Below, piece by piece: positions 17,477 to 25,997 of a stretch of 64,000 nt of DNA; the first letter of the stretch is position 1; each line of letters begins with the position of its first letter. This stretch comes from CAVQWT01 sp963717705 (GTDB taxonomy: Bacteria > Pseudomonadota > Gammaproteobacteria > Burkholderiales > Casimicrobiaceae). Location: the NCBI GenBank assembly GCA_963717705.1, contig CAVQWT010000004.1, positions 569,123 to 633,122 on the forward strand. Reading direction: 5' to 3'. Under the pieces are notes generated by a model that saw only the letters and a program-made list of their open reading frames with translations, made no database searches and was not told the DNA's origin. The position numbers were made by a program, and so were the translations under genes.

Positions 17477-18128
17477 CGCCTGCAGCGCCAGGTTCGACTG
17501 CTGCACCGGACCCGTCGGGGGTCGGTGCCAGGATCGGGCTCGCGAGCGCGAGTTGCGCTTCGGCGGCTTTGGTGGGTGCATCGGGCATCTCCAGCAAGTG
17601 GGAGGCGTCGAGCTCGGCCAGCGGAGGAAGCTCCGCGAGCGAACGCAGGCCGAGATCGTCGAGAAAGGTCTTGGTGGTGGCGTAGAGAGCCGGGCGTCCC
17701 GGCGTCTCGCGGTGGCCGACCGCTTCGACCCATTGGCGGTCCTCCAGCGCCTTGATGACGTTGGTGGACACGGCGACGCCGCGGATGGCTTCGATGTCGC
17801 CGCGGGTCACGGGTTGCTGATAGGCGATGATCGCCAGCGTTTCCATCGCCGCCCGCGAGTACTTCGGCGGCTTTTCCGGCGACAGCCGGTCGAGGTGGGA
17901 CTGGATCGAGGGCACGCCCTGGAAGCGCCACCCCGACGCGACCTGCACCAGCTCGACCTTGCGGCCGGCCCAGTCGTCCCTCAGCTCGTCGAGCAGCTTG
18001 CGGGTCGTCTCCGCGTCGAGCGGCGGCTCGAACAGGCGCGCGAGCTGGCCGACGGGAACGGCTTCGCCCGCAGTCAGCAGTGCAGCTTCGAGAATTCCCT
18101 TGATGTCGTGCAGGTCGTCCATGCGCAT
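17433..18128 (-). CDS. scpB: Segregation and condensation protein B
   Basis: ScpB is a winged-helix partner that forms the SMC-ScpA-ScpB complex for chromosome condensation and segregation. The 231-residue protein begins MRMDDLHDIKGILEAALLTA and contains SPEKPPKYSRAAMETLAIIAYQQPVTR in two conserved blocks, plus YATTKTFLDDLGL near the end of the family core. A disordered Ala/Pro-rich tail of about 50 residues follows. Start may be 18128 or the second ATG at 18122, which has GGA six bases upstream. It lies 53 bp after scpA and overlaps the rluB start. The frame stays open upstream to 19187, but that part is a shadow of scpA. Confidence 0.92.
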   Translation of the reverse strand: MRMDDLHDIKGILEAALLTAGEAVPVGQLARLFEPPLDAETTRKLLDELRDDWAGRKVELVQVASGWRFQGVPSIQSHLDRLSPEKPPKYSRAAMETLAIIAYQQPVTRGDIEAIRGVAVSTNVIKALEDRQWVEAVGHRETPGRPALYATTKTFLDDLGLRSLAELPPLAELDASHLLEMPDAPTKAAEAQLALASPILAPTPDGSGAAVEPGAAGDGGQPAADAPQTVH

Positions 18129-18181
18129 TCCGGCATTGCGGGCCGTGAACCCGGTCCGGCGGGTCGCCCCCGCCGGAGGAT

Positions 18182-19060
18182 TCAGCCGGCGAAGTTGTCG
18201 TTGTCGGCGGCGAGCGCGAAGCCCGGGCCGCCGGTGAGCTGCACGTAGATCGGCGCGTACGGCTCGGCCTGCGCGATCGATACGAGTTGTTCGCGCGCGA
18301 GTTCCAGCAGCGCGAGGAAGGTCACCACCAGGTGCGGCACGTCGGCATGCTCGTGGAACAGCGCGGTGAACGCCGAGTAGCGCGACGGCTCGAGCATCTT
18401 CAGCAGCCTGCTCATCTCGCCGCGCACCGACAGCTGCTCGCGGGTGACCAGATGATGCCGGTTCCCCCGGGCGCGCGCAACGAGCCCGGCCCAGGCGGCC
18501 TGAAGGTCGGCCGGCGACACCTCGGGCAGCCGCGCCGCGGCGACCCGGTCGAACCAGACGCGGACCGTCGCGAAGTCGCGGTCGGCCAGCGGCAGGGCGT
18601 CGAGGTCGCGCGCCGCCTGCTTCATCCGCTCGTACTCCAGCAGCCGGCGGACCAGCTCGGCGCGAGGATCGTCGGCCTCGGAACCGGGGGGGGGCGGCGG
18701 CTTCGGCAGCAGCAGGCGGCTCTTGATCTCGATCAGCACCGCGGCCATCAGCAGGTACTCGGCGGCGAGCTCGAGCTGCGTGCGACGCATCATCTCGACG
18801 TAGCCCAGGTACTGCCGCGTCAGCTCTGCCATCGGGATGTCGAGCACGTTGATGTTCTGCCGCCGGATCAGGTAGAGCAGCAGGTCGAGCGGACCCTCGA
18901 AGGTCTCGAGGAAGACCTCGAGCGCCTCGGGCGGGATGTACAGGTCCCGCGGCATCTCCAGCATCGGCTCGCCGTTGACCCGGGCCACCGCCGCCCCCGC
19001 CTGCGCGGCGAGGTCGGGGGCGGGACCGGCCAGGTCCGCGAGTTCGGGCGTGGCGCTCAC
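18182..19060 (-). CDS. scpA: Segregation and condensation protein A
   Basis: ScpA is the kleisin that bridges the SMC heads. The 292-residue protein has the N-terminal kleisin motif FEGPLDLLLYLIRRQNINVL and IPMAELTRQY, then the ELAAEYLLMAAVLIEIKSRL helix. The C-terminal winged helix includes FLALLELAREQLVSIAQ. An N-terminal extension of about 45 residues precedes the kleisin core. The GTG start at 19060 overlaps the trpS stop by 4 bp, so translation is coupled. Gene order trpS-scpA-scpB-rluB is usual in betaproteobacteria. Confidence 0.93.
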   Translation of the reverse strand: MSATPELADLAGPAPDLAAQAGAAVARVNGEPMLEMPRDLYIPPEALEVFLETFEGPLDLLLYLIRRQNINVLDIPMAELTRQYLGYVEMMRRTQLELAAEYLLMAAVLIEIKSRLLLPKPPPPPGSEADDPRAELVRRLLEYERMKQAARDLDALPLADRDFATVRVWFDRVAAARLPEVSPADLQAAWAGLVARARGNRHHLVTREQLSVRGEMSRLLKMLEPSRYSAFTALFHEHADVPHLVVTFLALLELAREQLVSIAQAEPYAPIYVQLTGGPGFALAADNDNFAG

Positions 19061-20259
19061 GAGTACCCCAGTCCCATCGCCTCGCGGACGTCGCGCATCG
19101 TTTCCTCGGCCAGCTTGCGCGCGCGCTCACAGCCGTCGGCGATGATGTTGCGGACGAGCTGCGGGTCGTCGAGGTAGCGCTGCGCACGCTCGCGGATCGG
19201 CTGCTGTTCCTTGATGATGCCGTCGATCACCGGCTGCTTGCAGTCGAGGCAGCCGATGCCGGCGGTCGTGCAGCCCTTGACGACCCAGTCGCGGGTGTCC
19301 TGCGACGAGTAGATCTGGTGCAACGGCCACACCGGGCAGCGGCTGGGGTCGCCCGGGTCGGTGCGTCGCACGCGCGCCGGATCGGTCTGCATCGTGCGCA
19401 CCTTGCGCGTGATCTCGTCGGGCTCCTCGCGCATCAGGATCGCGTTGCCGTAGCTCTTCGACATCTTCTGGCCATCGAGCCCCGGCACCTTCGGCGTCGC
19501 GGTCAGCAGCGGCTGCGGCTCGGGAAGGATCACGCGGCGCGATCCCTCGAGGTAGCCGAACAGGCGCTCGCGGTCGCCGTGCGAGAGGTTCTGCGTCGCC
19601 TCGAGCAGGTCCTTTGCGGCGGCCAGCGCCTCGTCGTCGCCGCGCTCCTGGAACGCCGTGCGCAGTGCCTCGTACTGCTTCGCCTTCTTGCTGCCGAGCT
19701 TCTTCACCGCGGCGCGGGCCTTGTCCTCGAAGCCGGGCTCGCGGCCGTAGAGGAAGTTGAAGCGGCGCGCGAGCTCGCGGACGAGCTCGAGGTGCGAGAC
19801 CTGGTCCTCGCCGACGGGGACGAGGTTGGCGCGGTAGATCAGGATGTCGGCGCCCTGCATCACCGGGTAGCCGAGGAACCCGTAGGTCGCGAGGTCGCGG
19901 TCCTTGAGCTTTTCCTGCTGGTCCTTGTAGGTCGGCACGCGTTCCAGCCAGCCGACCGGCGTCATCATCCCGAGCAGCAGCGTGAGCTCCGCGTGCTCGG
20001 GCACCCGCGACTGGATGAACAGCGTCGCCCGGCTCGGGTCGACGCCCGCGGCCAGCCAGTCGACGACCATGTCCCAGACCGAGTCGGCGATGAGCTCGGG
20101 CGTCTCGTAATGGGTCGTCAGCGCGTGCCAGTCGGCGACGAAATAGAGGCACGGATACTCGTCCTGCAGCCGCACCCAGTTCCTGAGCGCGCCGTGGTAG
20201 TGGCCGAGGTGCATCCGGCCGGTCGGGCGCATGCCCGATAAGACGCGATCAGCGAACAT
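19057..20259 (-). CDS. trpS: Tryptophan--tRNA ligase
   Basis: Class I aminoacyl-tRNA synthetase charging tRNA-Trp. The HIGH-like motif is HLGHYHG near residue 18 and the KMSKS motif is GQKMSKSYGNAI. At 400 residues it is longer than the 334-residue E. coli enzyme; the extra sequence is a charged insertion (about residues 160-220) between the two motifs, typical for betaproteobacterial TrpS. CPVWPLHQIYSS and CLDCKQPVIDGI supply the C-terminal cysteines seen in this subfamily. It follows the M50 protease gene by 44 bp on the same strand. Confidence 0.95.
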   Translation of the reverse strand: MFADRVLSGMRPTGRMHLGHYHGALRNWVRLQDEYPCLYFVADWHALTTHYETPELIADSVWDMVVDWLAAGVDPSRATLFIQSRVPEHAELTLLLGMMTPVGWLERVPTYKDQQEKLKDRDLATYGFLGYPVMQGADILIYRANLVPVGEDQVSHLELVRELARRFNFLYGREPGFEDKARAAVKKLGSKKAKQYEALRTAFQERGDDEALAAAKDLLEATQNLSHGDRERLFGYLEGSRRVILPEPQPLLTATPKVPGLDGQKMSKSYGNAILMREEPDEITRKVRTMQTDPARVRRTDPGDPSRCPVWPLHQIYSSQDTRDWVVKGCTTAGIGCLDCKQPVIDGIIKEQQPIRERAQRYLDDPQLVRNIIADGCERARKLAEETMRDVREAMGLGYS

Positions 20260-20303
20260 CGGTCGGCAATGGAGAGGTCGACAAGGGACGGCGGCGGACC
20301 GGG

Positions 20304-20945
20304 TCAGCGACCCAGCACCGCGGAGATGAGGAACACGGCGCCGTCGATCAGCGGGCGCATCATGTTGTCCAGCACGCCGGTGGCGAGCAGGATGACCACG
20401 ATGAAGAGGCCGTAGGGCTCCAGCCGCGACAGCGTGTACGAGGCGGGTCCCGGCAGCAGGCCCATCAGGATGCGGCCGCCATCGAGCGGCGGAATCGGAA
20501 GCAGGTTCAGGGCCATCAGCACGAGGTTCGCCATGATGCCGATCTGCGCCATCTTCGCCAGGCCGACGCTCCCGAGGAGGCCGGTGCCGGTCGCCGCGAT
20601 GAACAGCATCGCCCAGAACAGCGCCTGCACGAAGTTGGAGCCGGGACCGGCGCCCGCCACCCAGATCATGTCGCGCTTCGGGTGGCGCAGATTGTTGAAG
20701 TTCACGGGGACCGGCTTCGCCCAGCCGAAGATGAACGGCGCCCCGAGCAGCAGCATCGCCCCCGGCAGCAGGACGGTGCCGACCGGGTCGATGTGCCGGA
20801 TCGGGTTCAGCGTGACGCGCCCCAGCATCTCGGCGGTGCGGTCGCCGAAGAGCTTGGCGACGTAGCCGTGCGCGGCCTCGTGCAACGTGATCGCAAGGAC
20901 CACCGGCAGCGCACCGAGGAGGATGGTCTCGAGCGAAATTCCCAT
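20304..20945 (-). CDS. Site-2 protease family (M50) membrane metalloprotease
   Basis: A compact 213-residue intramembrane zinc protease with about five to six hydrophobic segments. The zinc-binding HEAAHG motif is near residue 22. The second ligand motif is NLLPIPPLDGGRIL, with its aspartate conserved. There is no PDZ domain, so it is not an RseP orthologue but belongs to the short YwhC/SpoIVFB-like group. The substrate is unknown. It sits between the YrdC-like gene (49 bp upstream) and trpS (44 bp downstream), a usual betaproteobacterial order, and is probably part of the same operon. Confidence 0.9.
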   Translation of the reverse strand: MGISLETILLGALPVVLAITLHEAAHGYVAKLFGDRTAEMLGRVTLNPIRHIDPVGTVLLPGAMLLLGAPFIFGWAKPVPVNFNNLRHPKRDMIWVAGAGPGSNFVQALFWAMLFIAATGTGLLGSVGLAKMAQIGIMANLVLMALNLLPIPPLDGGRILMGLLPGPASYTLSRLEPYGLFIVVILLATGVLDNMMRPLIDGAVFLISAVLGR

Positions 20946-20993
20946 GAACCCGCTAGTTTACCCGATTGCGGGCCCTTTTTTCCGGCCGCCTGC

Positions 20994-21617
20994 CTACAGC
21001 CCCAGCCGCCCCGCCGCCCCGGCGCCCTGCCGGACGATCACCGGCGGCTCGACGGCGAGGTCGACGACCGTCGTCGACGCCGCCGGGCACGCGCCGGCGT
21101 CGATGACCCCGTCGACCAGCTTCTCCAGCCGCTCGCGGATCACCGCTGCCTCGTTCAGGGCGTCGGCGCTGCCGGCGAGGATCAGCGTCGACGACAGGAT
21201 CGGCCCGTCGAGTTCGGCGAGCAGCGCCTGCACGACCGGGTGGTCGGGGACCCGCACGCCGACGGTGCTGCGCTTGGGGTGCTGCAGCCGGCGCGGCACC
21301 TCGCGCGTCGCCGGCAGCAGGAACGTGAACGGACCCGGCGTGCCCTGGCGCACGATCTTGAACTGCCAGTTGTCGAGGCGCGCGTAGTGCCCGATCGCCG
21401 ACAGGTCGCGCAGCACCAGCGTCATGTGGTGGTGATCGTCGACGCCCCGGATCTGGCGGATGCGGCGGACGCCTTCGCCGTTCCCGACGGCGCAACCGAG
21501 CGCGTAGCTGGAGTCCGTCGGGTACGCGAGGACGCCGCCGTCGCGCAGGATGGCCGCCGCCTGCTTGATCAGCCGCGGCTGCGGGTTGGCGGGGTGGACG
21601 GTGAAGAGCTGGGCCAT
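20994..21617 (-). CDS. YrdC/YciO-type threonylcarbamoyl-AMP synthase family protein
   Basis: A 207-residue YrdC-fold protein. The KxR/SxN-type features include RDGGVLAYPTDSSYALGC near the N-terminus, the segment RQIRGVDDHHHMTLVLRDLS, and FTFLLPATREVPRR. Members form threonylcarbamoyl-AMP for tRNA t6A or, in the YciO subgroup, act on an uncertain substrate. The HHHMTL context and the absence of a Sua5 C-terminal domain make the YciO branch likely. It is the first gene of the minus-strand run with the M50 protease and trpS, and is divergent from the CysB-type gene. Confidence 0.85.
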   Translation of the reverse strand: MAQLFTVHPANPQPRLIKQAAAILRDGGVLAYPTDSSYALGCAVGNGEGVRRIRQIRGVDDHHHMTLVLRDLSAIGHYARLDNWQFKIVRQGTPGPFTFLLPATREVPRRLQHPKRSTVGVRVPDHPVVQALLAELDGPILSSTLILAGSADALNEAAVIRERLEKLVDGVIDAGACPAASTTVVDLAVEPPVIVRQGAGAAGRLGL

Positions 21618-21646
21618 GCGGGCGGGCAGCGTTGGCTATATAATCG

Positions 21647-21668
21647 ACCGTCATTCTAACGCGACGGT
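21647..21668. repeat. Inverted repeat between the YrdC-like gene and the CysB-type gene
   Basis: ACCGTC (21647-21652) and GACGGT (21663-21668) form a perfect dyad separated by 10 bp. The TATAAT at 21639-21644 on the plus strand lies just before it. This is a candidate operator shared by the two divergent genes, possibly for autoregulation by the LysR-type protein. The assignment is by position only. Confidence 0.45.
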
Positions 21669-21727
21669 TATATCGCCGGCGACTCCTCGCGTTCGTTTCC
21701 TTCTCCCCGCGCCCCGTCCCGTCGACC

Positions 21728-22675
21728 GTGAATCTCCAGCAGCTTCGCTATCTCTGCGCCATCGCCGACCACGGCCTCAACGTGTCGGACGCAGCCGAGG
21801 CGCTGTTCACCTCGCAGCCGGGCATCAGCAAGCAGGTCCGCCAGTTCGAGGACGAGATCGGCGTGCGCGTCTTCGTCCGCCAGGGCAAGCGCCTCTCCGC
21901 GCTGACGCCGGCCGGCGAGGCCGTGCTCGCGACCGCACGCCGCGCGATCCGCGAAATCGAGAACCTGAAGCGCGTCGGCGACGAGTACCGCAACGAGAAC
22001 GCCGGCACGCTGGCGCTGGCGACGACGCACACGCAGGCCCGATACGTGCTGCCGGCGGTGCTGCGCGACTTCGCTTCGATGTATCCCAAGGTCAAGCTGG
22101 TGCTGCATCAGGGCAGCCCCGAGCAGGTCGCCGAGCTGACCGCCCGCGGCGAGGTCGACGTCGGCATCGCGACCGAAGCGCTCGCCTCCTGGCCGGACCT
22201 GGTGACGCTGCCCTGCTACGAATGGAACCGGGTCGTGCTGGTGCCGCGAGGCCATCCGCTGGTGAAGGCCAGGCCGCTGACGCTGGAGGCGCTGGCACGG
22301 TTCCCGATCGTCACCTACGACGCCGCGTTCACCGGCCGCTCGCAGATCAACGCGGCGTTCGACGCCGCCGGGCTCGCGCCCAACGTCGTGCTGGCGGCGC
22401 TGGACGCCGACGTCATCAAGACCTACGTGTCGATGGGCATGGGCGTCGGCATCGTCGCGCAGATGGCGTTCGACCCGGCGCGCGACGCCGGACTCGTCGG
22501 CCTGCCCGCCGCGCACCTCTTCGCGCCGTCGACGACCAAGCTCGCGCTGCGCCGCGGCGTGTTCCTGCGCCGTTACATCTACGACTTCATCGCGCGGTTC
22601 GCTCCCACGCTCGACCGGGCGAGCGTCGATGCCGCCGTCGCCGGCGCCGCGGGGAGCAAGGCGCACCCCAGGTGA
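21728..22675 (+). CDS. cysB: CysB-family LysR-type transcriptional regulator
   Basis: A 315-residue LysR-type regulator of the CysB/Cbl subgroup, which controls sulfate assimilation in response to O-acetylserine or N-acetylserine. The DNA-binding helix-turn-helix is at the N-terminus (NVSDAAEALFTSQPGISKQVRQFEDEI in two parts). The start MNLQQLRYLCAIADHGLNVS and the effector-domain segment TTHTQARYVLPAVLRDF are characteristic of CysB. It starts with GTG. The stop overlaps the GTG of the downstream Bcr/CflA gene by 4 bp. No sulfur-assimilation gene is in the window, so cysB rather than cbl is a family-level guess. Confidence 0.88.
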   Translation: MNLQQLRYLCAIADHGLNVSDAAEALFTSQPGISKQVRQFEDEIGVRVFVRQGKRLSALTPAGEAVLATARRAIREIENLKRVGDEYRNENAGTLALATTHTQARYVLPAVLRDFASMYPKVKLVLHQGSPEQVAELTARGEVDVGIATEALASWPDLVTLPCYEWNRVVLVPRGHPLVKARPLTLEALARFPIVTYDAAFTGRSQINAAFDAAGLAPNVVLAALDADVIKTYVSMGMGVGIVAQMAFDPARDAGLVGLPAAHLFAPSTTKLALRRGVFLRRYIYDFIARFAPTLDRASVDAAVAGAAGSKAHPR

Positions 22676-23901
22676 CGGCACCCGCCCGCGACGCGCTGGC
22701 GCGCACCTGGTCGCTGGCCGCGCTCATCGGCGGCGTCAGCATGCTGGGGCCGTTCGCGATCGACATGGTCCTGCCGGCGTTCCCCGAGATCGGCCGCGAC
22801 CTCGAAGCGCCGCCGCTGGCGGTGCAGCAGACGCTGTCGGTCTACCTCGCCGCCTATGCCTTCATGATGCTGTGGCACGGCGCGCTCGCCGACGCGCTCG
22901 GCCGGCGACCGGTCCTGGTCGCGGCGCTGGCGGTGTTCGCGCTGGCCTCGTTCGGCGCCGCGATCTCGGGCAACATCGAGTCGCTGGTGCTGTTCCGCGC
23001 GCTGCAGGGACTGTCGGCGGGCGCCGGCATGGTGATCGGCCGGGCGGTGATCCGCGATCGTTTCCACGGCGCGGAAGCGCAGCGGATGATGGCGCAGGTG
23101 ACGCTGGTGTTCAGCATCGCCCCGGCGATCGCGCCGGTGATCGGCGGAGTGCTGCTCAACCTCGTCGGCTGGCGCTCGATCTTCTGGCTGATGCTGGTGC
23201 AGGCCGCGGCGCTGATCGCCTGGGTCCGCCTCAAGCTCCCCGAGACGCTGCCGAAGGACGCCCGGCAGCCGCTGTCGCCGCCGGTGCTCCTCGCGAACTA
23301 CCGGCGGGTGATCCTGCGGCCGGAGTTCCTGCTGCTGGCGCTGATCACGGCGCTCAACTTCGCGGCGTTCTTCCTCTATATCGCCGCGGCGCCGCAGTTC
23401 CTGGTCGGGCACCTCGGGGTCTCGACCTGGGGCTTCGCCTGGCTGTTCGTGCCGATGATCACCGGGGTCCTGCTCGGCGCGCTGCTGTCGGGGCGGAGCG
23501 CCGGACGCCACTCGCCGCGGCGCACGATCCGCCTGGGCTTCGCGACCATGTTCGCCGCGTGCGCACTCAACGTGCTGATCACCGCGCTGGTTCCGCCGTC
23601 GGTGCCGTGGCACGTGCTGCCGATCTTCGTGTTCACCATCGGCAGCGCCACGGTGATGCCGTCGATCACCCTGCTGCTGCTCGACCTCTTTCCCGCCAAC
23701 CGCGGGCTCGCGTCGTCGCTGCAGGGATTCCTGCAGTTCGCGCTGTCGGCGGTCAACGCGGCGCTGGTCGCGCCGCTGCTGGCGACTTCGCTCGGCCTCC
23801 TTGCGACGGGGATGATCGTGTTCACCGTCGCGAGCTTCTCGCTGTGGTTGATCTATCAGCGCCGTGCCCGTACGCTGCTGCGCAACTGGACCCCGTCATG
23901 A
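22672..23901 (+). CDS. Bcr/CflA-family drug:proton antiporter (MFS)
   Basis: A 409-residue major-facilitator permease with 12 predicted transmembrane helices. It shows the drug-antiporter features of the Bcr/CflA group: the loop GALADALGRRPVLVAALAVF with the conserved DxxGRRP, and LQGLSAGAGMVIGRAVIRD in TM4-TM5. It would export drugs or metabolites such as bicyclomycin or cysteine. The GTG start overlaps the CysB-type gene stop, and its own stop overlaps the next ATG, so three genes are translationally linked. Some Bcr-family members export cysteine, so linkage to a CysB-type regulator is suggestive. Confidence 0.88.
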   Translation: MTAPARDALARTWSLAALIGGVSMLGPFAIDMVLPAFPEIGRDLEAPPLAVQQTLSVYLAAYAFMMLWHGALADALGRRPVLVAALAVFALASFGAAISGNIESLVLFRALQGLSAGAGMVIGRAVIRDRFHGAEAQRMMAQVTLVFSIAPAIAPVIGGVLLNLVGWRSIFWLMLVQAAALIAWVRLKLPETLPKDARQPLSPPVLLANYRRVILRPEFLLLALITALNFAAFFLYIAAAPQFLVGHLGVSTWGFAWLFVPMITGVLLGALLSGRSAGRHSPRRTIRLGFATMFAACALNVLITALVPPSVPWHVLPIFVFTIGSATVMPSITLLLLDLFPANRGLASSLQGFLQFALSAVNAALVAPLLATSLGLLATGMIVFTVASFSLWLIYQRRARTLLRNWTPS

Positions 23902-24419
23902 CCGCCGATTCCCGCCGCAACATCTCCACTCCCGCGTCCCTCCGCTTCGCTGCGCGTCGCGCCGCGCTCGGCGCGCTCGTCGCCTTCACCGCCTCCGCCG
24001 CGGGGTTTGCGCCGCTCGACGCCCTTGCGCAGGCGGCCGAGAAGGCGCAGTCGCTCCCGACGATTCCGCTGTCCGTCGGCGGGCGCAAGATCGTCGCCGA
24101 GGTCGCCCGCACGCCGGCCGAGCTCGCCACCGGTCTGATGTGGCGGTTCAGCCTGCGCCCCGACCACGGGATGCTGTTCGTCTACGACCAGCCGCGGCTG
24201 ATGTCGTTCTGGATGCGCAACACTTTCATCCCGCTGTCGATCGCCTTCATCGACGCCGAGGGGCGCATCCTCAACATCGAGGACATGGCGCCGCAGAACG
24301 AGCAGCTGCACTGGTCGCGGGCGCCGGGGCTGTTTGCGCTGGAAATGCGCAAGGGCTGGTTTGCCGAGCACCGGATCGGCCCGGGGGCCATGGTCGAAGG
24401 CCTGCCGAAACCACGTTAG
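23898..24419 (+). CDS. DUF192 family exported protein
   Basis: A 173-residue secreted protein. A long N-terminal signal-like segment (ALGALVAFTASAAGFAPL) precedes the DUF192 domain. Family hallmarks are ELATGLMWRFSLRPDHGMLF, SFWMRNTFIPLSIAFID and a C-terminal VLEL-like region (ALEMRKGWFAEHRIGPG). DUF192 proteins are small beta-rich proteins of unknown function, sometimes found in archaeal and bacterial halophiles with ligand-binding predictions. The ATG overlaps the MFS stop by 4 bp. It ends 216 bp before the LuxR gene. Confidence 0.85.
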   Translation: MTADSRRNISTPASLRFAARRAALGALVAFTASAAGFAPLDALAQAAEKAQSLPTIPLSVGGRKIVAEVARTPAELATGLMWRFSLRPDHGMLFVYDQPRLMSFWMRNTFIPLSIAFIDAEGRILNIEDMAPQNEQLHWSRAPGLFALEMRKGWFAEHRIGPGAMVEGLPKPR

Positions 24420-24635
24420 ATTGCAGCGCCAAATCGCTGAATAAACGTCGATTTTGTGGTGCGCTGTACCCGGGAATCAGCCGCCGAACGGCATTGCCGA
24501 AAGCGCGCAACACTTTGTAGCATACGTTTCGCGCGTTACCGCTGTTCGTCGCCGAGGCCGCCAAGAGCCTGCGTGCGGTACGTCGCAAATGCCGGCCGCG
24601 CTGGGGCCGCCCGAGTCCGTCCCGGGAGAAATCCG

Positions 24636-25445
24636 ATGCCTGCCGCTGCCCCGCCGGCCCCTGCGTTGCTGCGACCCTGCCGTCCGGCCGACGCCCGCTG
24701 TCCCGCCGACTCCCCGCTGCGCCCCCTCTACGCCGCCGTTGCCGCCGGGGTCCCGCTCGAACCCGCGATGCGCACCGTCGTCCGTGCGCTGGGATTCGAC
24801 GCGTTCAGCTACGCGCTGGCGACCGAGCCGCCGACCCGGTCCGGCGGGCCGGCGAGGGTGTGGACGACGGGATCCTCGGAATGGCTCGAGGTCTACGATC
24901 GCCACGGCTACGCGGACGTCGATCCCCGCCTGACCCGGACGCGCGAGCGCACCGCCCCGCTCGCCTGGGACGGCGCGGCGCTGCCGGCGTCGGGGCGCCT
25001 GGCCCGGTTCCTGGACGATGCCGCGGGTTTCGGCATCCGCAGCGGCGTCGCCGTCCCGCTGCGCTCGCCGCGCGGCGAGCGGATCCTGGTGACGCTCGAC
25101 TCGGCGGTCAGCCCCGTCGATCCGCCGCGGGCGACGCGCATCGCCCGGCGGCTGGGCGCGGTGCTGCTGCTGGCCACCGAGTTTCACGACGCGTTCATGG
25201 CACCAGCGCTCCAGGGCCCGGGGTCGCCGGTGCGCCCAGGGCAGCCGTTGTCGCCGCGCGAGCTGGAGTGCCTGCACATGGCGGCGCACGGGCTCACCAG
25301 CCTCGACATCGGGGACAAGCTCGGCGTGGCCGGACGCACCGTCCACTTCCACTTCCACAACGTCATCGCGAAGCTCGGCGTGCTCAACCGGCAGGAAGCG
25401 ATCGCGCGGGCGATCACCTGCGGGCTGATCCGCATCGAGACCTGA
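24636..25445 (+). CDS. LuxR-family regulator with autoinducer-binding domain (LuxR solo)
   Basis: A 269-residue regulator with an N-terminal autoinducer-binding domain and a C-terminal GerE helix-turn-helix (about 205-265, LSPRELECLHMAAHGLTS). The six residues conserved in acyl-homoserine-lactone receptors are present: W83, Y87, D96, P97, W111 and G137, with W/Y/D/P/W spacing as in TraR. I chose the ATG at 24636, preceded by GGGAGA at proper distance; an in-frame extension to 24456 lacks support. No luxI-type synthase gene is in the window. It probably senses a homoserine lactone or related signal made elsewhere. Confidence 0.88.
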   Translation: MPAAAPPAPALLRPCRPADARCPADSPLRPLYAAVAAGVPLEPAMRTVVRALGFDAFSYALATEPPTRSGGPARVWTTGSSEWLEVYDRHGYADVDPRLTRTRERTAPLAWDGAALPASGRLARFLDDAAGFGIRSGVAVPLRSPRGERILVTLDSAVSPVDPPRATRIARRLGAVLLLATEFHDAFMAPALQGPGSPVRPGQPLSPRELECLHMAAHGLTSLDIGDKLGVAGRTVHFHFHNVIAKLGVLNRQEAIARAITCGLIRIET

Positions 25446-25453
25446 GCGGCCGG

Positions 25454-25831
25454 TCAGGTCTGCAGCTCGACGAAGCGGCGAAAGATGTCGGTCTCGGTGA
25501 TGACCCCGACGAGCTTCCCGCCGTCGACCACCGGCAGCCCGCCGATGCGGTGGTCGAGCATCAGCCGGGCGGCGTCCTGGATCGGCGTCGCGGGCGCGAC
25601 GGTGACGACGTCCTTCTGCATGATGTCCGCGACGTCGACGCGCGACTGCAGGTAGCGCATCGCCGCCAGCAGCAGGTCGCGCTCGGCCACCATCCCTGTC
25701 AATACCCCCGCGCCGTCGACCACCGGCAGCCGGCGCAGGTTGCGCTTCTGCATCAGCGCGAGGGCCGACTGGAAATCGGTGTCGGCGCGCACGGTGACGG
25801 CCGGGCTCGACATGCGTTGGGCGACGATCAT
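25454..25831 (-). CDS. Two-CBS-domain protein
   Basis: A 125-residue protein made only of a CBS pair. The first repeat includes ALALMQKRNLRRLPVVDGAG and GMVAERDLL; the second has DAARLMLDHRIGGLPVVDGG and GVITETDIFRRF. CBS pairs usually bind adenine nucleotides and regulate partner proteins. There is no attached catalytic or transport domain. It converges with the LuxR gene, 8 bp between stops. No function is assigned. Confidence 0.88.
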   Translation of the reverse strand: MIVAQRMSSPAVTVRADTDFQSALALMQKRNLRRLPVVDGAGVLTGMVAERDLLLAAMRYLQSRVDVADIMQKDVVTVAPATPIQDAARLMLDHRIGGLPVVDGGKLVGVITETDIFRRFVELQT

Positions 25832-25997
25832 GGCCTTCCTCCCCCTCGGTCGCCGTCGTGGCGGACGGCGTTCCGTCAGGCTAGCGCCCCGGCCGCGGCG
25901 CGACCTTGACCTTGGTCAGCGGCCCGTCAGCCCGCGGCGGCGGGGCGGGCTCGATGCCGCGCGGGGGGCGGGACAGCCGTCGCGGCGGACGCGCGAT

